64,000 nucleotides of DNA from Buddleja alternifolia (taxonomy: Eukaryota > Streptophyta > Magnoliopsida > Lamiales > Scrophulariaceae), in assembly GCA_019426215.1 (NCBI GenBank), contig CM033405.1, forward strand, positions 1,775,001 to 1,839,000, in the 5' to 3' direction. A program made the translations under genes and the position numbers. Positions 46,701 through 58,400 of this stretch are shown piece by piece. The first letter of the stretch is position 1, and each line of letters starts with the position of its first letter. A model generated the notes under the pieces. The model worked only from the letters and a program-made list of their open reading frames with translations, was not told the DNA's origin and searched no databases.

Positions 46701-48602
46701 GCTTTCAAAAAGATTTGCTCTATCACAAATATAACAGAGCTCTCAAATCTCTCAATATTAGGGAAAAAGGTAAAAGAAGAAGAAGAAGAAGAAATAAAGA
46801 GTAATAAATCTAACAATCAAACAAATATTTATTTCACCAAGTAGCAACTTTCGCGACTCAAGATGAAGATTATTGTATTATCGATTAAAATAATTTTTCA
46901 TATAATTTGCAGATGAGTTTGAAACTATGGTATCATCCATATTAACTTTTTATTTTTTTCACGACAACACTTTTAAAAAAATTTATTTCACAATTTAAGT
47001 TACCAAAATTTTATCAATTATATGCTCTGTGAATACTAAACTTGAATCAAACATTACCACTTTTCATTTTTTTTCACGACAATACTTTTTAGAATTTTTT
47101 ATTTCACAACTTAAGTTACTAAAATTTTGTCGGTTATATGTTTTGTGAATGTTAAACTTGAATCAAAAGTTACCACTTTATTTATTAGTGTAATTTGATC
47201 GATTATTGATGTAGATGTATAAAATTTTTACACAACTATTGTTTTTGTTAGTGAAAAGAGAAAGCGACACTTCTTTGCTTCTTTTTTTTCACGGTTTCTA
47301 TCTTGTTTCTAACATTGTTCAAGTTTTCCATGATGTTTCCGAAACGTTTCTTATATTTAAGAACTCGAAACATATCATCAAAACGAAATTTTAATCCTTG
47401 CGAGAAACATAGTAAACACACAGAAACTTCAATGATCCCAGCAGCAAAAGAGACATGAATGAAGCTAAGAAAGCATAAATTGTGACACACCTTAAAAGAT
47501 ATGGATAATCTGCAGTGTTAAGGAGGATGCATTACCTTAAAGTGGTAGCCATAATAATATGGATAGGACCATTTACACCTAGAGAAAACAAATAATCAGA
47601 CACAAATTATTTATCCAAAGTAAATGTGATATCTGTAAAAATGATGGAGAAATGACTTGATATTCAACATTGAACTTGACATATCAGGACGAGAGAGGCT
47701 TAAACTCCACATGTCTAAGTAACACAAAACATTGGGTTTGTAATAAAAATCTCCCTTATAACAGCTAAAAGTATGATATGGCATTAAAACTATCCATAAG
47801 ACTGAAAATTCCCATAAGGTAAGGAGCAAAACAACAGGGAAGATTCATAAACCAACAAATACATGTAATAACAAGTAGACCAAATTCCATGACGTCAATT
47901 GAGCTAATTATGAAACAATAATGACTAACCACCAAGAAGCGATGATGAGAAACCAGGCAAAACCCAAGCATACCTGAAAATATCACCACCAAAAGTCTAA
48001 TCAAACAGGCTCTTACTCCAAACATATATTTACTAATTTTTAACTGAAATGGAATAACAATTTGAATCTAACTAGTAAAAACTCATTACAGTACTTGAAA
48101 GCAGTGGCAACAGGACCAACACCGAAAACCGAAGCCATAGTAATCTCCCTAAGCAAACCCTACAACCATCCAGACACCGAAATTCCTTTGAGAAAATACA
48201 AAAACAGCAGCAGATAATCCAACACAATAGTTAATTATCACCAAAATCTTGCTAGTAAGCGTAGCCACTCCAATCCACGTCGCCGCGTCAACTGATTTAC
48301 CTCCTGTACGACAATTGCAATTCAATTAAAACAAAATATCGCAGCATTTGTATAAATTAAAAAGAAAAATTGTTAGGTTTGCGAAAACGCTAACCGGAAG
48401 GCGCTGCAACTTTGCTGAGCGACAAATCATCTCCGGAGGAAGAATTAACCGAAGTTTCTGCACAGAATGCGATCTGAATTCTTCTGAATCGCCGAGGAAA
48501 TGGATTTACACGTAACGACGATCGGCGAATCGGCGAGTGCGAACTGCGGTGAGGAGAGTTGAGCGGAGAATGGAGGTTGAATGCGATTCGTGCTTTGATC
48601 AT
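35076..48602 (-). CDS. MURJ: MurJ-like lipid II flippase (MOP superfamily), probably plastid-targeted
   Basis: Twenty-one exons join in phase to 615 residues: 48395-48602, 48242-48300, 48095-48159, 47930-47973, 47536-47578, 45021-45081, 44871-44938, 44678-44729, 43993-44057, 43842-43908, 43660-43705, 43522-43580, 43264-43344, 43025-43136, 42516-42604, 42345-42401, 39214-39337, 38766-38932, 38604-38676, 35345-35474, 35076-35253. Residues 1-60 are Ser/Arg-rich, like a plastid transit peptide. MurJ-like blocks follow: GLLREITMASVFG (TM1), LPGFSSSLLGG, KIMTPCIVLAGPVGLGFG, LPSISPAFSSSL, LPATVSSGLAQIASFTD, APLGALSSLIVLPLVPTFS, RFFAEPIIHILFERFAFD, ARDLLVAVFYALGDGKGPF, ALNAVLDW. Bacterial MurJ flips the peptidoglycan precursor lipid II. 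The last two exons are less certain but fit in phase. Exon 9 uses a GC donor. Confidence 0.85.
35580..35702. repeat. Left-arm ACGT palindromes of foldback copy 2
   Basis: Three 25-bp motifs around CACGTAA or CACGTCA cores lie near 35586, 35619 and 35678. The first has TTTCGCGC and GCGCCGAAT, the third ATTCTGCGC, so copy 2 is more decayed than copy 1. Confidence 0.75.
37943..38172. repeat. Right-arm ACGT palindromes of foldback copy 2
   Basis: Five motifs near 37944, 38006, 38055, 38113 and 38145. The first two have lost the ACGT core (TGAGTCA, TCGGGCA). Three keep TGACGTG or TTACGTG. The first two have no counterpart in the left arm. Confidence 0.75.
39930..40030. repeat. 34-bp GC-rich minisatellite inside the LTRs
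   Basis: Units of about 34 bp built on GATGCCGCGGTCC and GTGCCGCGGCATGC. Two units lie in this LTR and three in the other (about 41935-42055), accounting for the 34-bp length difference. The TGCCGCGGCA words are themselves palindromic. Confidence 0.85.
40480..41300. repeat. Tandem repeats in the LARD interior
   Basis: Two sets: about 50-bp units containing CATCCTTACACCAA and GGTCAACCTGTCTC (about 40480-40615), and about 108-bp units containing CTCCGGCTATACG, CCGGTCCCCGGCTTG and CAACACGAGTCTGCCCC (about 40950-41290, three copies). Open frames here on both strands arise from the repeats. Confidence 0.8.
43991..43992 (-). promoter_or_regulatory. Non-canonical GC 5' splice site after MurJ-like exon 9
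   Basis: The boundary reads ATGAG|GCAAGT on the minus strand. GC donors are a minor but real class and usually have this strong AG|GCAAGT context. Using it keeps the reading frame into exon 10. Confidence 0.7.
45240..46317. mobile_element. MITE hosting a nested hAT element, in MurJ-like intron 5
   Basis: Outer ends GGCTATGTTTGGTTATG (restored across the nested insert) and CATAACCAAACATTGCC are inverted. The right-hand body (45925-46317) matches the segment at 10.3 kb. The outer target duplication is unclear. Confidence 0.65.
45255..45916. mobile_element. hAT-like non-autonomous element, copy 3 (nested)
   Basis: Inverted ends TAGGGATGGCAACGGGA and TCCCATTGCCATCCCTA lie between perfect 8-bp direct repeats TTTGGTTA (45247-45254 and 45917-45924). 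The interior is rich in GGACCCGG and GGGACGGG and has no transposase. This copy fixes the terminus and duplication length of the family. Confidence 0.9.
46480..46720. repeat. Short inverted and direct repeats of a GAAACATTGAGAG word
   Basis: GTTTCCATGGAAAC, GAAACATTGAGAGTTTC and AAAAAGATTTGCTCTAT occur repeatedly in both orientations, making a local foldback in MurJ-like intron 5. No coding content. Confidence 0.6.
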
Positions 48603-48631
48603 TTCTCCGAAAATGAAATCGCGAACGAATT

Positions 48632-48664
<33 letters not shown>

Positions 48665-49020
48665 GTATAATTATATATAGATATAGATATATTGCTATAG
48701 GAATTGAGAAGGGGAGGTCATGGAGATGAACGGCGGCCTACTTTTATACCAGTTGGCGCCAAAAACGCATATCGAGGCGGCCGGCGGAGTTAGGAACTGT
48801 ATGAACCGGATTAATATAACCGGTCCGAACTTTTTTTGTCTGTTTAGTAGTAATGTTTCGGCCCAGGCCCAAGTTGTGCCGGTTCAATCAGTGGTTCGGC
48901 CCAGGTCCATCATCCATTATTAGTGGATCCGGTCCTATTAGGCTGGGCTTAATTATATAATATATAGACATACATATATGTATATATTAATTTCAATTAT
49001 TAGTATACAAACGTAAGTGG

Positions 49021-49125
49021 CATTATCCAAGACTTGTTAGTCTAATAGTATCATCTTCTACTTTCGTGTGCGAGGTCCTGTGTTCAATTACAGACTGTCA
49101 TTTGGCATTTTGACTTGATTGCTGA
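49021..49125 (+). mobile_element. Possible SINE relic
   Basis: A tRNA-like layout, GACTTGTTAGTCTAATAGT followed by GAGGTCCTGTGTTCAATTAC, resembles A and B boxes. The 3' tail and target duplication are not clear. Confidence 0.35.
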
Positions 49126-52100
49126 ATTTAGTGCTTGTGCTTGTTCCCGTGCCCATCTTTTGCACTTTGGTGTTGAAATCGGTTATGAATTCTGTAGTAG
49201 TGCTACGATTGCGTATGGTTTGATTGTAATTGGGATTTTGACCAACAGCTTATCATGCTACTCCTATCATGTTGAGATGGTTTGTACCTTCACTTCTTCA
49301 TCGAAAATCATTAAAAAAAGCAAAAATATAAAATGACAAGTTTTACGTATTCAGCGAGAGTTGAACTCATAAAATTCAACTTTAGAGTAAAAAACTTGAC
49401 CAATAAATTATAAACAATTGTGGTAGTAACTACCATGAATTAAATTCAACTACTCAGAGAATCGAGACAAATCTATACTTTAGTCATATTTTGAACTAAA
49501 ACTTAAATATGCCTTAATATATGTTGAGAAATTCCATCGAATACAAATAATTTATATTTACATGTGGACTTTCTTAAAGCTCTTTTTGAGTATCAATGCC
49601 CTTCATCTTGTATGACCAATTCACTTGATTTAGTTTGAAATTTTAGTGATTACTAATGGGAGAGTCAAATCAAAATAATTCACCGAATGCGTTTTACGAA
49701 AAGTCACTTTTCAACCAGATTGGTTAAAAAAGTTTCACAATCCAACAACTCACTTCATTTATTATAAATTTATTAATTTCTAAATTGAAAAATAAATTAA
49801 AATACTCGATATTTGATTCGAGATTAATAATTAAGATTTCGTTGGGACTTAATGTTTTTACACAAGAAACAAATTTGAACACATTATTTTTTGTTTGACA
49901 AATTGAAGATAGACTCGTGTAATTCATTTGAGTTCGACTCAATTAAACATCTAAGAAGGGATGTCTCATGCAATTTTTTTGCCATCGGCACCGACGCATA
50001 AAAACTCCAAAGTTTCTCATGTCAACTTATTTTGACCAATAACCCAAAAAAGAAAAAGAACTTATTTGACTTTTAAAGGGAAAGTTCGTGTCTTTCTTCA
50101 TTTTATATATTCTAATATAATACAAACTCTTGTTTTTCTTTATTTACCAATGCTACACCTATTTCTTTATAATATTTCTATGATATTCTTATTTCACATA
50201 ATTTAACTAGAGTTTTATCTAAAACTTCAGCAAAGACTGAATTGAAATCGGCAAAACGAAATTACATTCTTCTGTTGATCGTTATTGAAAAAAAAAATTA
50301 GAATTGGAGAGTCAAGTATACTATAGGCAACATTCATTTAGTTGTTTCTATTCACATATTTTAATAACATTGACAATTACTTATGTCGCGATTAACACAA
50401 ATATTGAAGTGGTAAGCTCGATCTTGAAACCAATGACATATTGTTATTACTATACTTATGAAGTGAAATTTTGAACAGCTAAATTATACATAACTAGCGT
50501 GAATCTTATGTTATGCATTGTCATGTCCACATTTAACCAGTCGTATATTCATTTAATTTTTGGATGTTATCCAATAAGTGATACTGATACGGAATCATCC
50601 GTTTTGATATACAGACCCACCTTCAAAAACTTGAACTGAAACTCGACGAGCTTATAAATTTGGGTTCAAATTCGACATCTTATGAAACGTATTAAGTTCG
50701 AACTCAACTCTTTTGCAGTTGAGCTTATTCGAGCTCGATCTCAAACTCAAACTTAATTATACTGCAAGTGCATTTATGATCCTTGAACTAAAATGAATTT
50801 GATTGTTCCAATAATATCATTAATTATTTATAGTATATATTACAAGTAAACGTTTTGTGAATGTATTTATTGTAATATTGACTTATTACTATATAAGTTT
50901 ATTATTATTGTCAATGTATTATTATTATGACTCATATTATCATCATCATCATCTAATTTGTACTATAACCTCAAAATATTAATTAAAAATAAAATACAAA
51001 AATTCACAAATCAGTTCGCAAGCTTTTAACACCTATAATATATGAATTCAAGCTCGAATCAACTCTTTAAATTCGCGACTGGCTCAACTCGGCTCTCGTC
51101 CCTAACGTCGTGTAATTTTGACCAAATGCAAGTAAGAAGTTAGTGGTTAACGTCAATTGTCAAAAATCATTTAAAATGTAGACACAAATACGTACGGCAT
51201 TAATAATAGTCAATTTAGGCAGCAGACATAAAAGGTCCAAAATTAGGAATATGTCAAAATATTGCAAGGTACAAGCTACCATACTTAGTAACATCACATA
51301 ATTAGAGGATTAGTCATTATTTTGTTTTTATAATATGATTAAAACCAAAAGCACCGACTAGTATTAATAATTTAATTAGTTGAAACTTAATTGTCATAAT
51401 CAAATTCAACGCGGCAAAAAAATTGTGGAGGTTAGGAAATATTTATTTGTTTATAATGAAAAAAAAAAGGTAAGCAAATTTGTACCTTGATTCTACGTAG
51501 ACATATATATTTATACTTTATGTTTTACAAATACGAAAAATGAATTTAAAAAGTCAATGAGGATTATGTAGTTCAAGTGACAAGGATTAAGATTTACCAA
51601 GTTTTATAATTTCATGAATTAATTATTTGTCTAATACCATTATCATTGATTGTTGGTCGATGATCTAATAATATATTTAATTGTTTCACTTATAAAAAAA
51701 TGATACTTGTTCCATTTTCACACACTCAAATTCTTCAAGTTTTTTTACTAACATAATGTTTATAATGTTACTCAATTTCAAATTATAATGTTTATCGTGT
51801 TATTTGATACTAATTAATTAGTTTTAAGAATTTTTTTTAAGGAAAGGCGGTGTTTTTTTTTTCATCCAATAAATATTTTATAACGTCAAGAACAATACAA
51901 CTGAAACTGTCTCTAATGATACAGTTTAAAAACAATTAAAACACAAAATATCGGAGGGCAAACACTCATTTGGTAAAATTTCATTTCTTTTGACGTAAGT
52001 TAAAATCAGAGGGCTTCTAGTTTGGTCAAAATTTCAAAATAAAATTAATAACACAAACAATGAATTATAGATGTTTTGTGATTATTTAACTTTAAAAATG

Positions 52101-53305
52101 GTTATTATAATACTCATTTCTTTGTTAATCAAGTGTGATTAATATTGATGCACGCTCAAGAAAAATGATAGATCACAAATGATTATTATACTACTTGTCA
52201 TTTAATTACTTAGTTGCGGCCGAACAATATTTGGATTAAGGAAAATCATTACTAAACATAAATGACTAGTTACGCAATAATTATACTAATAATAATATAA
52301 TTATTAATTAATTTTAATTAGGTGCGATCGATTTGAATTAAAATTTATCGTTTATATAAATCATTAAATAGTGAAAGTGTGAGACAATAACTGGCTACCG
52401 TACCCCGACAATTGATATAGAGATGCACATTATTTTAAAATTGATATAGAGATACACATTATTTTACCATATTATATATATATATATACATATTCATCCA
52501 CCATCACCATTTATTTTGTCCACATTGACGCTTTCACCAACACACGTGTGAATGGCCCGTGTGAATGAGTGTGAATGATTAAATTGTTGTTAAATATATT
52601 TAATTTTTTATAAGAGAATACTTGTTCACCACACTAAATTACACGATTATCAAGATTTATAGTGATTCCATATTTTCTAAATTACAAATATATTAGTGTA
52701 CTTTCAACTCTTCACATGCATTCCGATAAAGAAATGAAACAATTGACTACAATTAGAAACAAAACAAATCAAATCATATTTGATATATAAGTTGGTATTT
52801 GTTAACATTTGTGATAAAGAAAAAAAAAGAAAAAACAAGAGATAAAGAATCAATATGCTACGTTTAATTCACCTATGTTTAATTCAATCAATTAATTAAA
52901 TTATCAAAGTAAATTAACTACAATATTTTTTCACTAAAAGTAACATAGATGAAGAGAAAGTGAAATTTGATCATCAAATGTTAACTTATTAGTTGAAATA
53001 AAAATGATTTTCAGGTAGTCTCAAGATTATGATCTTGATATAATCACACTAAGCATACATACACCGAAATTAGACCTAGCACAAATATCAATAGAGGATA
53101 TAGATGGATCTTTTTCTATCCTACTAATAAATTTCTCCGCAAAATATATACAAATCGGAGACGAATTTTTATTCAACGTCAATTGAAACATTTTTTATTG
53201 TTGAAGAATAGCTAGTTCCCACTGAGTGAGGCCATTCGTGTCTTAACCCCGACTTTAAAGAGGTCTTCTATTCTTCTTTGAAGAGAATGATCCAATCCTT
53301 TTATT

Positions 53306-53450
53306 CTTTAGACTATGTTTAGTTCTTGAATTTTGATGAAGGGAAAAGAAAATTAAATTTGTGGTTTCAAACGATAGTACTTTATCCTTTGGTTTTTGGT
53401 AACTCTCATTTTGTTTTTTCTCACCAAAATTCAAGAATCAAACATGGTTT
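53306..53450. mobile_element. Possible MITE
   Basis: ATGTTTAGTTCTTGAATTTTG on the left and CAAAATTCAAGAATCAAACAT on the right are imperfect inverted ends about 145 bp apart. No target duplication was confirmed. Confidence 0.5.
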
Positions 53451-55184
53451 TAATGTTTTGATCTAAAATGCAACTCAATTACACGTGAAATGATCAACAA
53501 AATGAATAATTATGATTACTCTAAAAATTCGGAACAATTTTGTTCATCTCCGTTTTCCAAATTAATCATTGAAGTGAATCTTGTGTCAACCTCCACAATA
53601 ATTGGACCAATGGATCAGGATAAAATTCACAAAAATTGTAGTTATCTTGGGTGAAAAAAATAGTAGAAAAAGACAAATAATAATTATTTGTAATTAAAAA
53701 GGAAAACTAAATCTAGAAACAGAAATTGGTGGGATCCCTCATCAAATTGTTGAGTGGCCTTTGTCCCCTGTTCAAGCATCCATTTCCATGTGCAAGTTTA
53801 ATAATTTTATTTTTAAGTAAACTATAGTCTATAGTCTATAATTATTACATAAAAATATCATATCTGTTTCATGAGGCATCTTCTCAATTTCGCATTTTTA
53901 CCCTCCATTGTCTCCTCATATGCACCCTTATGAATTTTAAAAAAGTAATTTGCATATTGCACCCTCTAATTTTTCATTTTTATACAATGCACCATTAAGT
54001 TATTAAATTGGCACCTGCCGCTATTGAATCGCCTTTAATTTGGTAAAATACACCACAAAAAGATTTGAAGCCATGAATGAAACACACTGAATTATTGACA
54101 TCGGGACGACGGTCCTTCGCTACCCAACTGGAGATCGTTGATATTATGCAACAAGATCGTATGGGGATCACTTGAAAATAGATACACGACCAATAGCCCA
54201 GACATGTTTGAATAAGTCATTAGGATAACCCCACTTGAAAAGAAAAAAAAAGGGAAGTTGAGCTGAATCAATTTGAAGGGGTAAAATGATCAAGAAATAA
54301 TTTATTCTTTTCAACTGTCCATGTTAAATAAAACATAATCCTTTAAGCAGATTGTGTGACCTTTTTCCTTTTTCGCTCCAATGAAACCGTTTCCTCCATT
54401 CATCATTCACAAGAAGGTTGCCGTCGTATTCAATTTTATTGGTTCCAAGTGAAAATGACTCAACTTCATTGAAGATTTGTGCTTGATGAGATGAACACAT
54501 AATGTGGTCAACAAATATTTGTAAAGCAAAGTTTCATGTCAAGAAATCTCATGTTACACAAATAAAGAAGATCATCGCTGACGCAGAATTACGCTCACGA
54601 GTTCTGTCAAAACAAAATTTGCTTCTGAATTTACCCCGCAAACTCTCAACTCAAGTCACACGAAGCAAAGCTGCAACGACTAATCATGTTTTCCTAACAT
54701 TTTAAACCCTCTCAAAGATTCAACTCGATTTCCCCACGAGTGTCGTGGTCTGATATCGTTACAAAATGCTCGCATCTCCAAAGATATAAAGTTGATTCGA
54801 GGGCGTAATACGCCAAAATTACAATTCAAGGGTATATTATGCAAAAACATACAAATAGAAGGTCCAATTTACAAATTACCCAAACTTCAAACACAAACAA
54901 AATTAAATAAAGACCCCTCTATTGTCTGACACACACCCAATTCCTTCCTTCCGCGGCTTTATCTCTGCAGATCAAAGAGTACACATTAGAGTACAAAAGA
55001 ACGCTTAAATAAACTCCAATCTCAAAACCCTCCATACTTAGAAATTTTTTTCCTTCATTTTTTACTCTCCTTTTCTGTTTCCAATAATTCATTGATTTGC
55101 AGTGTTCAGAAAGGATTTTTGGTGGTGGGTATCTATTTAAAGCATGTCGGATTTCCATTATTTAGCTTCAGACAAAGAAATTTA

Positions 55185-55188
55185 ATAT

Positions 55189-55220
<32 letters not shown>
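55185..55220. repeat. (CA)n(TA)n microsatellite
   Basis: About ten CA/AC repeats followed by about ten TA repeats, 230 bp upstream of the kinase ATG. A (GA)n run (about 55420-55440) also sits directly before the ATG. Confidence 0.85.
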
Positions 55221-55222
<2 letters not shown>

Positions 55223-55446
55223 TTTAAGTTCAGTGATGTCAGTTGCATGAATGAAAAAAGGTGGGCAGTGAGGAATTTGTCATTTTATTTAATTTAGATT
55301 GGAAATATTTGTTGTTTAAGTGTATTTTTGATGTGGGATTTGCTTGAAATGTTTGGGAATGTAATAAAGTTTTGATCTTTGTGCTTTTTGTGAGAGATAG
55401 ATATATATAAATATATATAGAGAGAGAGAGAGAAAGAGGGAGAGAG

Positions 55447-58400
55447 ATGGGATCTGAGAATGGGTTCTACACAGAAGAAGCAGAGTTTAGTTTGGATTCA
55501 AAATGGTTGGTTGATCCAAAGCTTCTATTTGTTGGTCCGAAGATCGGAGAAGGAGCCCATGCTAAAGTGTATGAGGGAAAGTAAGTTTGACTTTTTTGAG
55601 TTTTCGTAAACACCGCCCGTTATTGCACTAGCATTTTTCGCAACACTTGTCTGAATCTTGATCTCTACTGTGAGAATTGAATAAGAATTTATATAACAGT
55701 GTAATGGTTCTTTTGGTATTAAAAAAAAAGAAAATACCTTTGTGAATTTCAGTTATAGCTTCATGATTTTGTCCAAAAAGAGCAATTTTCTTACATTAAT
55801 TGTATAGTTTTACTATAACTTTACTGTATGCAAATGAATTTTTTTTCCTTATTGGCTGTTATTCTGGTACAAAAATTAAAATGTGGCTAAAATTGTATAA
55901 AGAGTGTTGTAAGGCTTTTTTTGGTGACAAGAGTCTTTTGTAAATTTCAATTTTAGATTCATAATTGGTGCTAAAAGAGCAATTTACTTACATTAATTGT
56001 ATATATTTTACTATAACTTTACTGGTCTAAAAGTTTTTTGATTTTATTTTTTTTACATAATGGCTGTTATTTTGATACAAAGATTAACCAGAATGTGGCT
56101 AAAATTATATTGAGAATATTATAAGGCTCTTTTGGTTACAAGAGTCTTTTCTAAATTTCGATTTTAGATTCATTAGTTTATCCAAAACAAGCAATTTTCA
56201 TACATTAGTGTATATTTCTGCAATAAGTTTACTGATGTAATTATTCAGATACAAAAATCTGAATGTGGCTAAATTTAGATTAAGAAAATTATATGGCTCT
56301 TTTTGGCTACAAGATTATTTTGTAAATTTCAATTTTGGCTTCGTAATCTGTCCTAAAAGAGCATTTTTCTTACATTAATAATATATATTTCTACCATAAT
56401 GTTGTAAAAGATTTTGCCTTTCGGCCATTTTTCAGATACAAAAACCAGAATGTGGCTATAAAAATTATTAATAGAGGAGATATGCCGGAAGAGATTGCCA
56501 AGAGAGAGGACAGATTTGGCAGAGAAGTTGCTATGCTATCCAGAGTACAACACAAGAACTTAGTTAAGGTTGTGATTTCGCTATTAAATAAATATAACTC
56601 AGATAAATTCTTGTCTTGACCAGGTTTGGCCACAGGAAACAAATCATAGCTCGGGTTTGGCCAAATTCGATATGGGCCAGAGTTCTTCAATAAACTCCTA
56701 TTATAACTGTGATTTATGGCTTCAAATTATGTATGCATATATGTTTGCAACGATGGAAGGCGATATTTCCCAGAAAATCGTTATCTTGAACTTGAGAAAT
56801 TCTAGCCATGACCAGTTTTGGCAACACGAAACTAATCAAAGCTCGGGTTTGGCCAAATTCGATATGGGCCAGAAATTTTCAATAAACTTCTATTATAACT
56901 CTGAGTTGTTGCTTCAAATTTTGTGTGTATATGTATGATTGTTTGTAACGATAATCATGGAAGCTGATATTTCCTGAAAAAGTCTAGCTTAAACTTGGAA
57001 AATTCTAGCCCTTGCCAGGTTTGGCCACATGAAACTAGTCATAGCTCGGGTTTGGCCAAATTCAGTATGGGCCAGAATTTTTTCAATAAACTCCGATTAT
57101 AACAATGTTTGTGGATTCAAATGATGCATGTACCTGAAGAAGTCTAGCAATATGGTAGTGACTCTTATATTGTTTACAGTTCATTGGAGCTTGTAAGGAA
57201 CCTGTCATGGTAATAGTAACCGAGCTTTTGCTTGGTGGGACATTGCGGAAGTACTTGCTAAACTTGAGGCCGAGGTGCCTTGATATGCGTGTTGCTATTG
57301 GATTTGCGCTCGACATAGCGCGTGCAATGGAGTGTTTGCACTCTCACGGGATCATACATCGCGACCTTAAACCTGGTAATAGATTGTTTGTTTTCTCTGA
57401 GTTTTTGGACTTAAGCTATGTTTGGACCTAAAATTAAAGGAAATGAAATGACAAAGTATAAAAAACTAAAGCACAAAGTCTGAATGTGTTTTTGTCGTAG
57501 AACAAAGCACAAAGTATAAAAAACTCTGAAGTGCCTAGAACCTAGTAGTAATTAGAAGTATGAATGTGTTTTTGTCGTAATAGTTTGAAGTTAATTACCA
57601 AGTACGACATTTTATGATTTTGCACGGATATTCAACTAGTATGTGCAAAGCTGATTACTCGTGTAATTGTATTGAAATCTGCAGTGAACATAATGATGAG
57701 TTGCATCTCTTTCTCATTCTTGATGAAGTTGATGGTGTCTCATTAAGTATTGTGGCTTTTGAGCCAAATTTTCTAGAAGGGTATTTTGGTCATTTTACAG
57801 TTGTCATTTGTAGCGATGGTTCTTTCAATATTTTTCTCTTGTTTGTTCATTTCGAACAATTCTCCGCTACTAATCTGACGCATTCCTCCAAATCATTTAG
57901 TTGAAACCTTTATTGATTCATCTTGATCTCGTTCTTTCTCTAGAAAACTTGCTCTTGACAGCAGACCATAAAACCATCAAACTAGTGGATTTTGGTTTGG
58001 CAAGAGAAGAGTCTTTGACAGAGATGATGACTGCTGAGACGGGAACATACCGCTGGATGGCTCCAGAGGTAATTTATTAAGTGATTTTCTTCATTGGATC
58101 TTTCCGTTTCTTAATGTGATTTTCTCGTTTAACACGTTTCTTTGGCAGCTTTATAGTACAGTAACACTGAGACACGGAGAAAAGAAGCATTACAATCACA
58201 AGGTCGATGCTTATAGTTTCGCTATCGTGCTGTGGGAGCTCATACATAATAAGTTACCATTTGAAGGCATGTCGAATCTGCAAGCAGCCTATGCAGCAGC
58301 TTTTAAGGTAATTTTGTTCCCTCTTCCTTTGAATTGTTTGATTCGCTTTTCGAGATTTTCCAAAATAATTCACCTCTTATTAGTTGAGATTTGGAAAAAT

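Larger units (their letters stand above)
48603..55446. other. 6.8-kb gene-free AT-rich region
   Basis: No coding region is supported. Near 48640-48664 are (GT)n and (TA)n runs just upstream of the MurJ-like start. A SINE-like relic lies at about 49021-49125, TCGA-rich repeat traces at about 50630-50760 and 51000-51110, a possible MITE at 53306-53450, and a (CA)n(TA)n tract at 55185-55220. The last 500 bp should hold the kinase promoter and 5' UTR. Confidence 0.6.

Noticed and set aside
54502..54705. 67-codon frame upstream of the kinase gene
   Set aside because: No recognisable domain, no splice partner and AT-rich context; chance frame.
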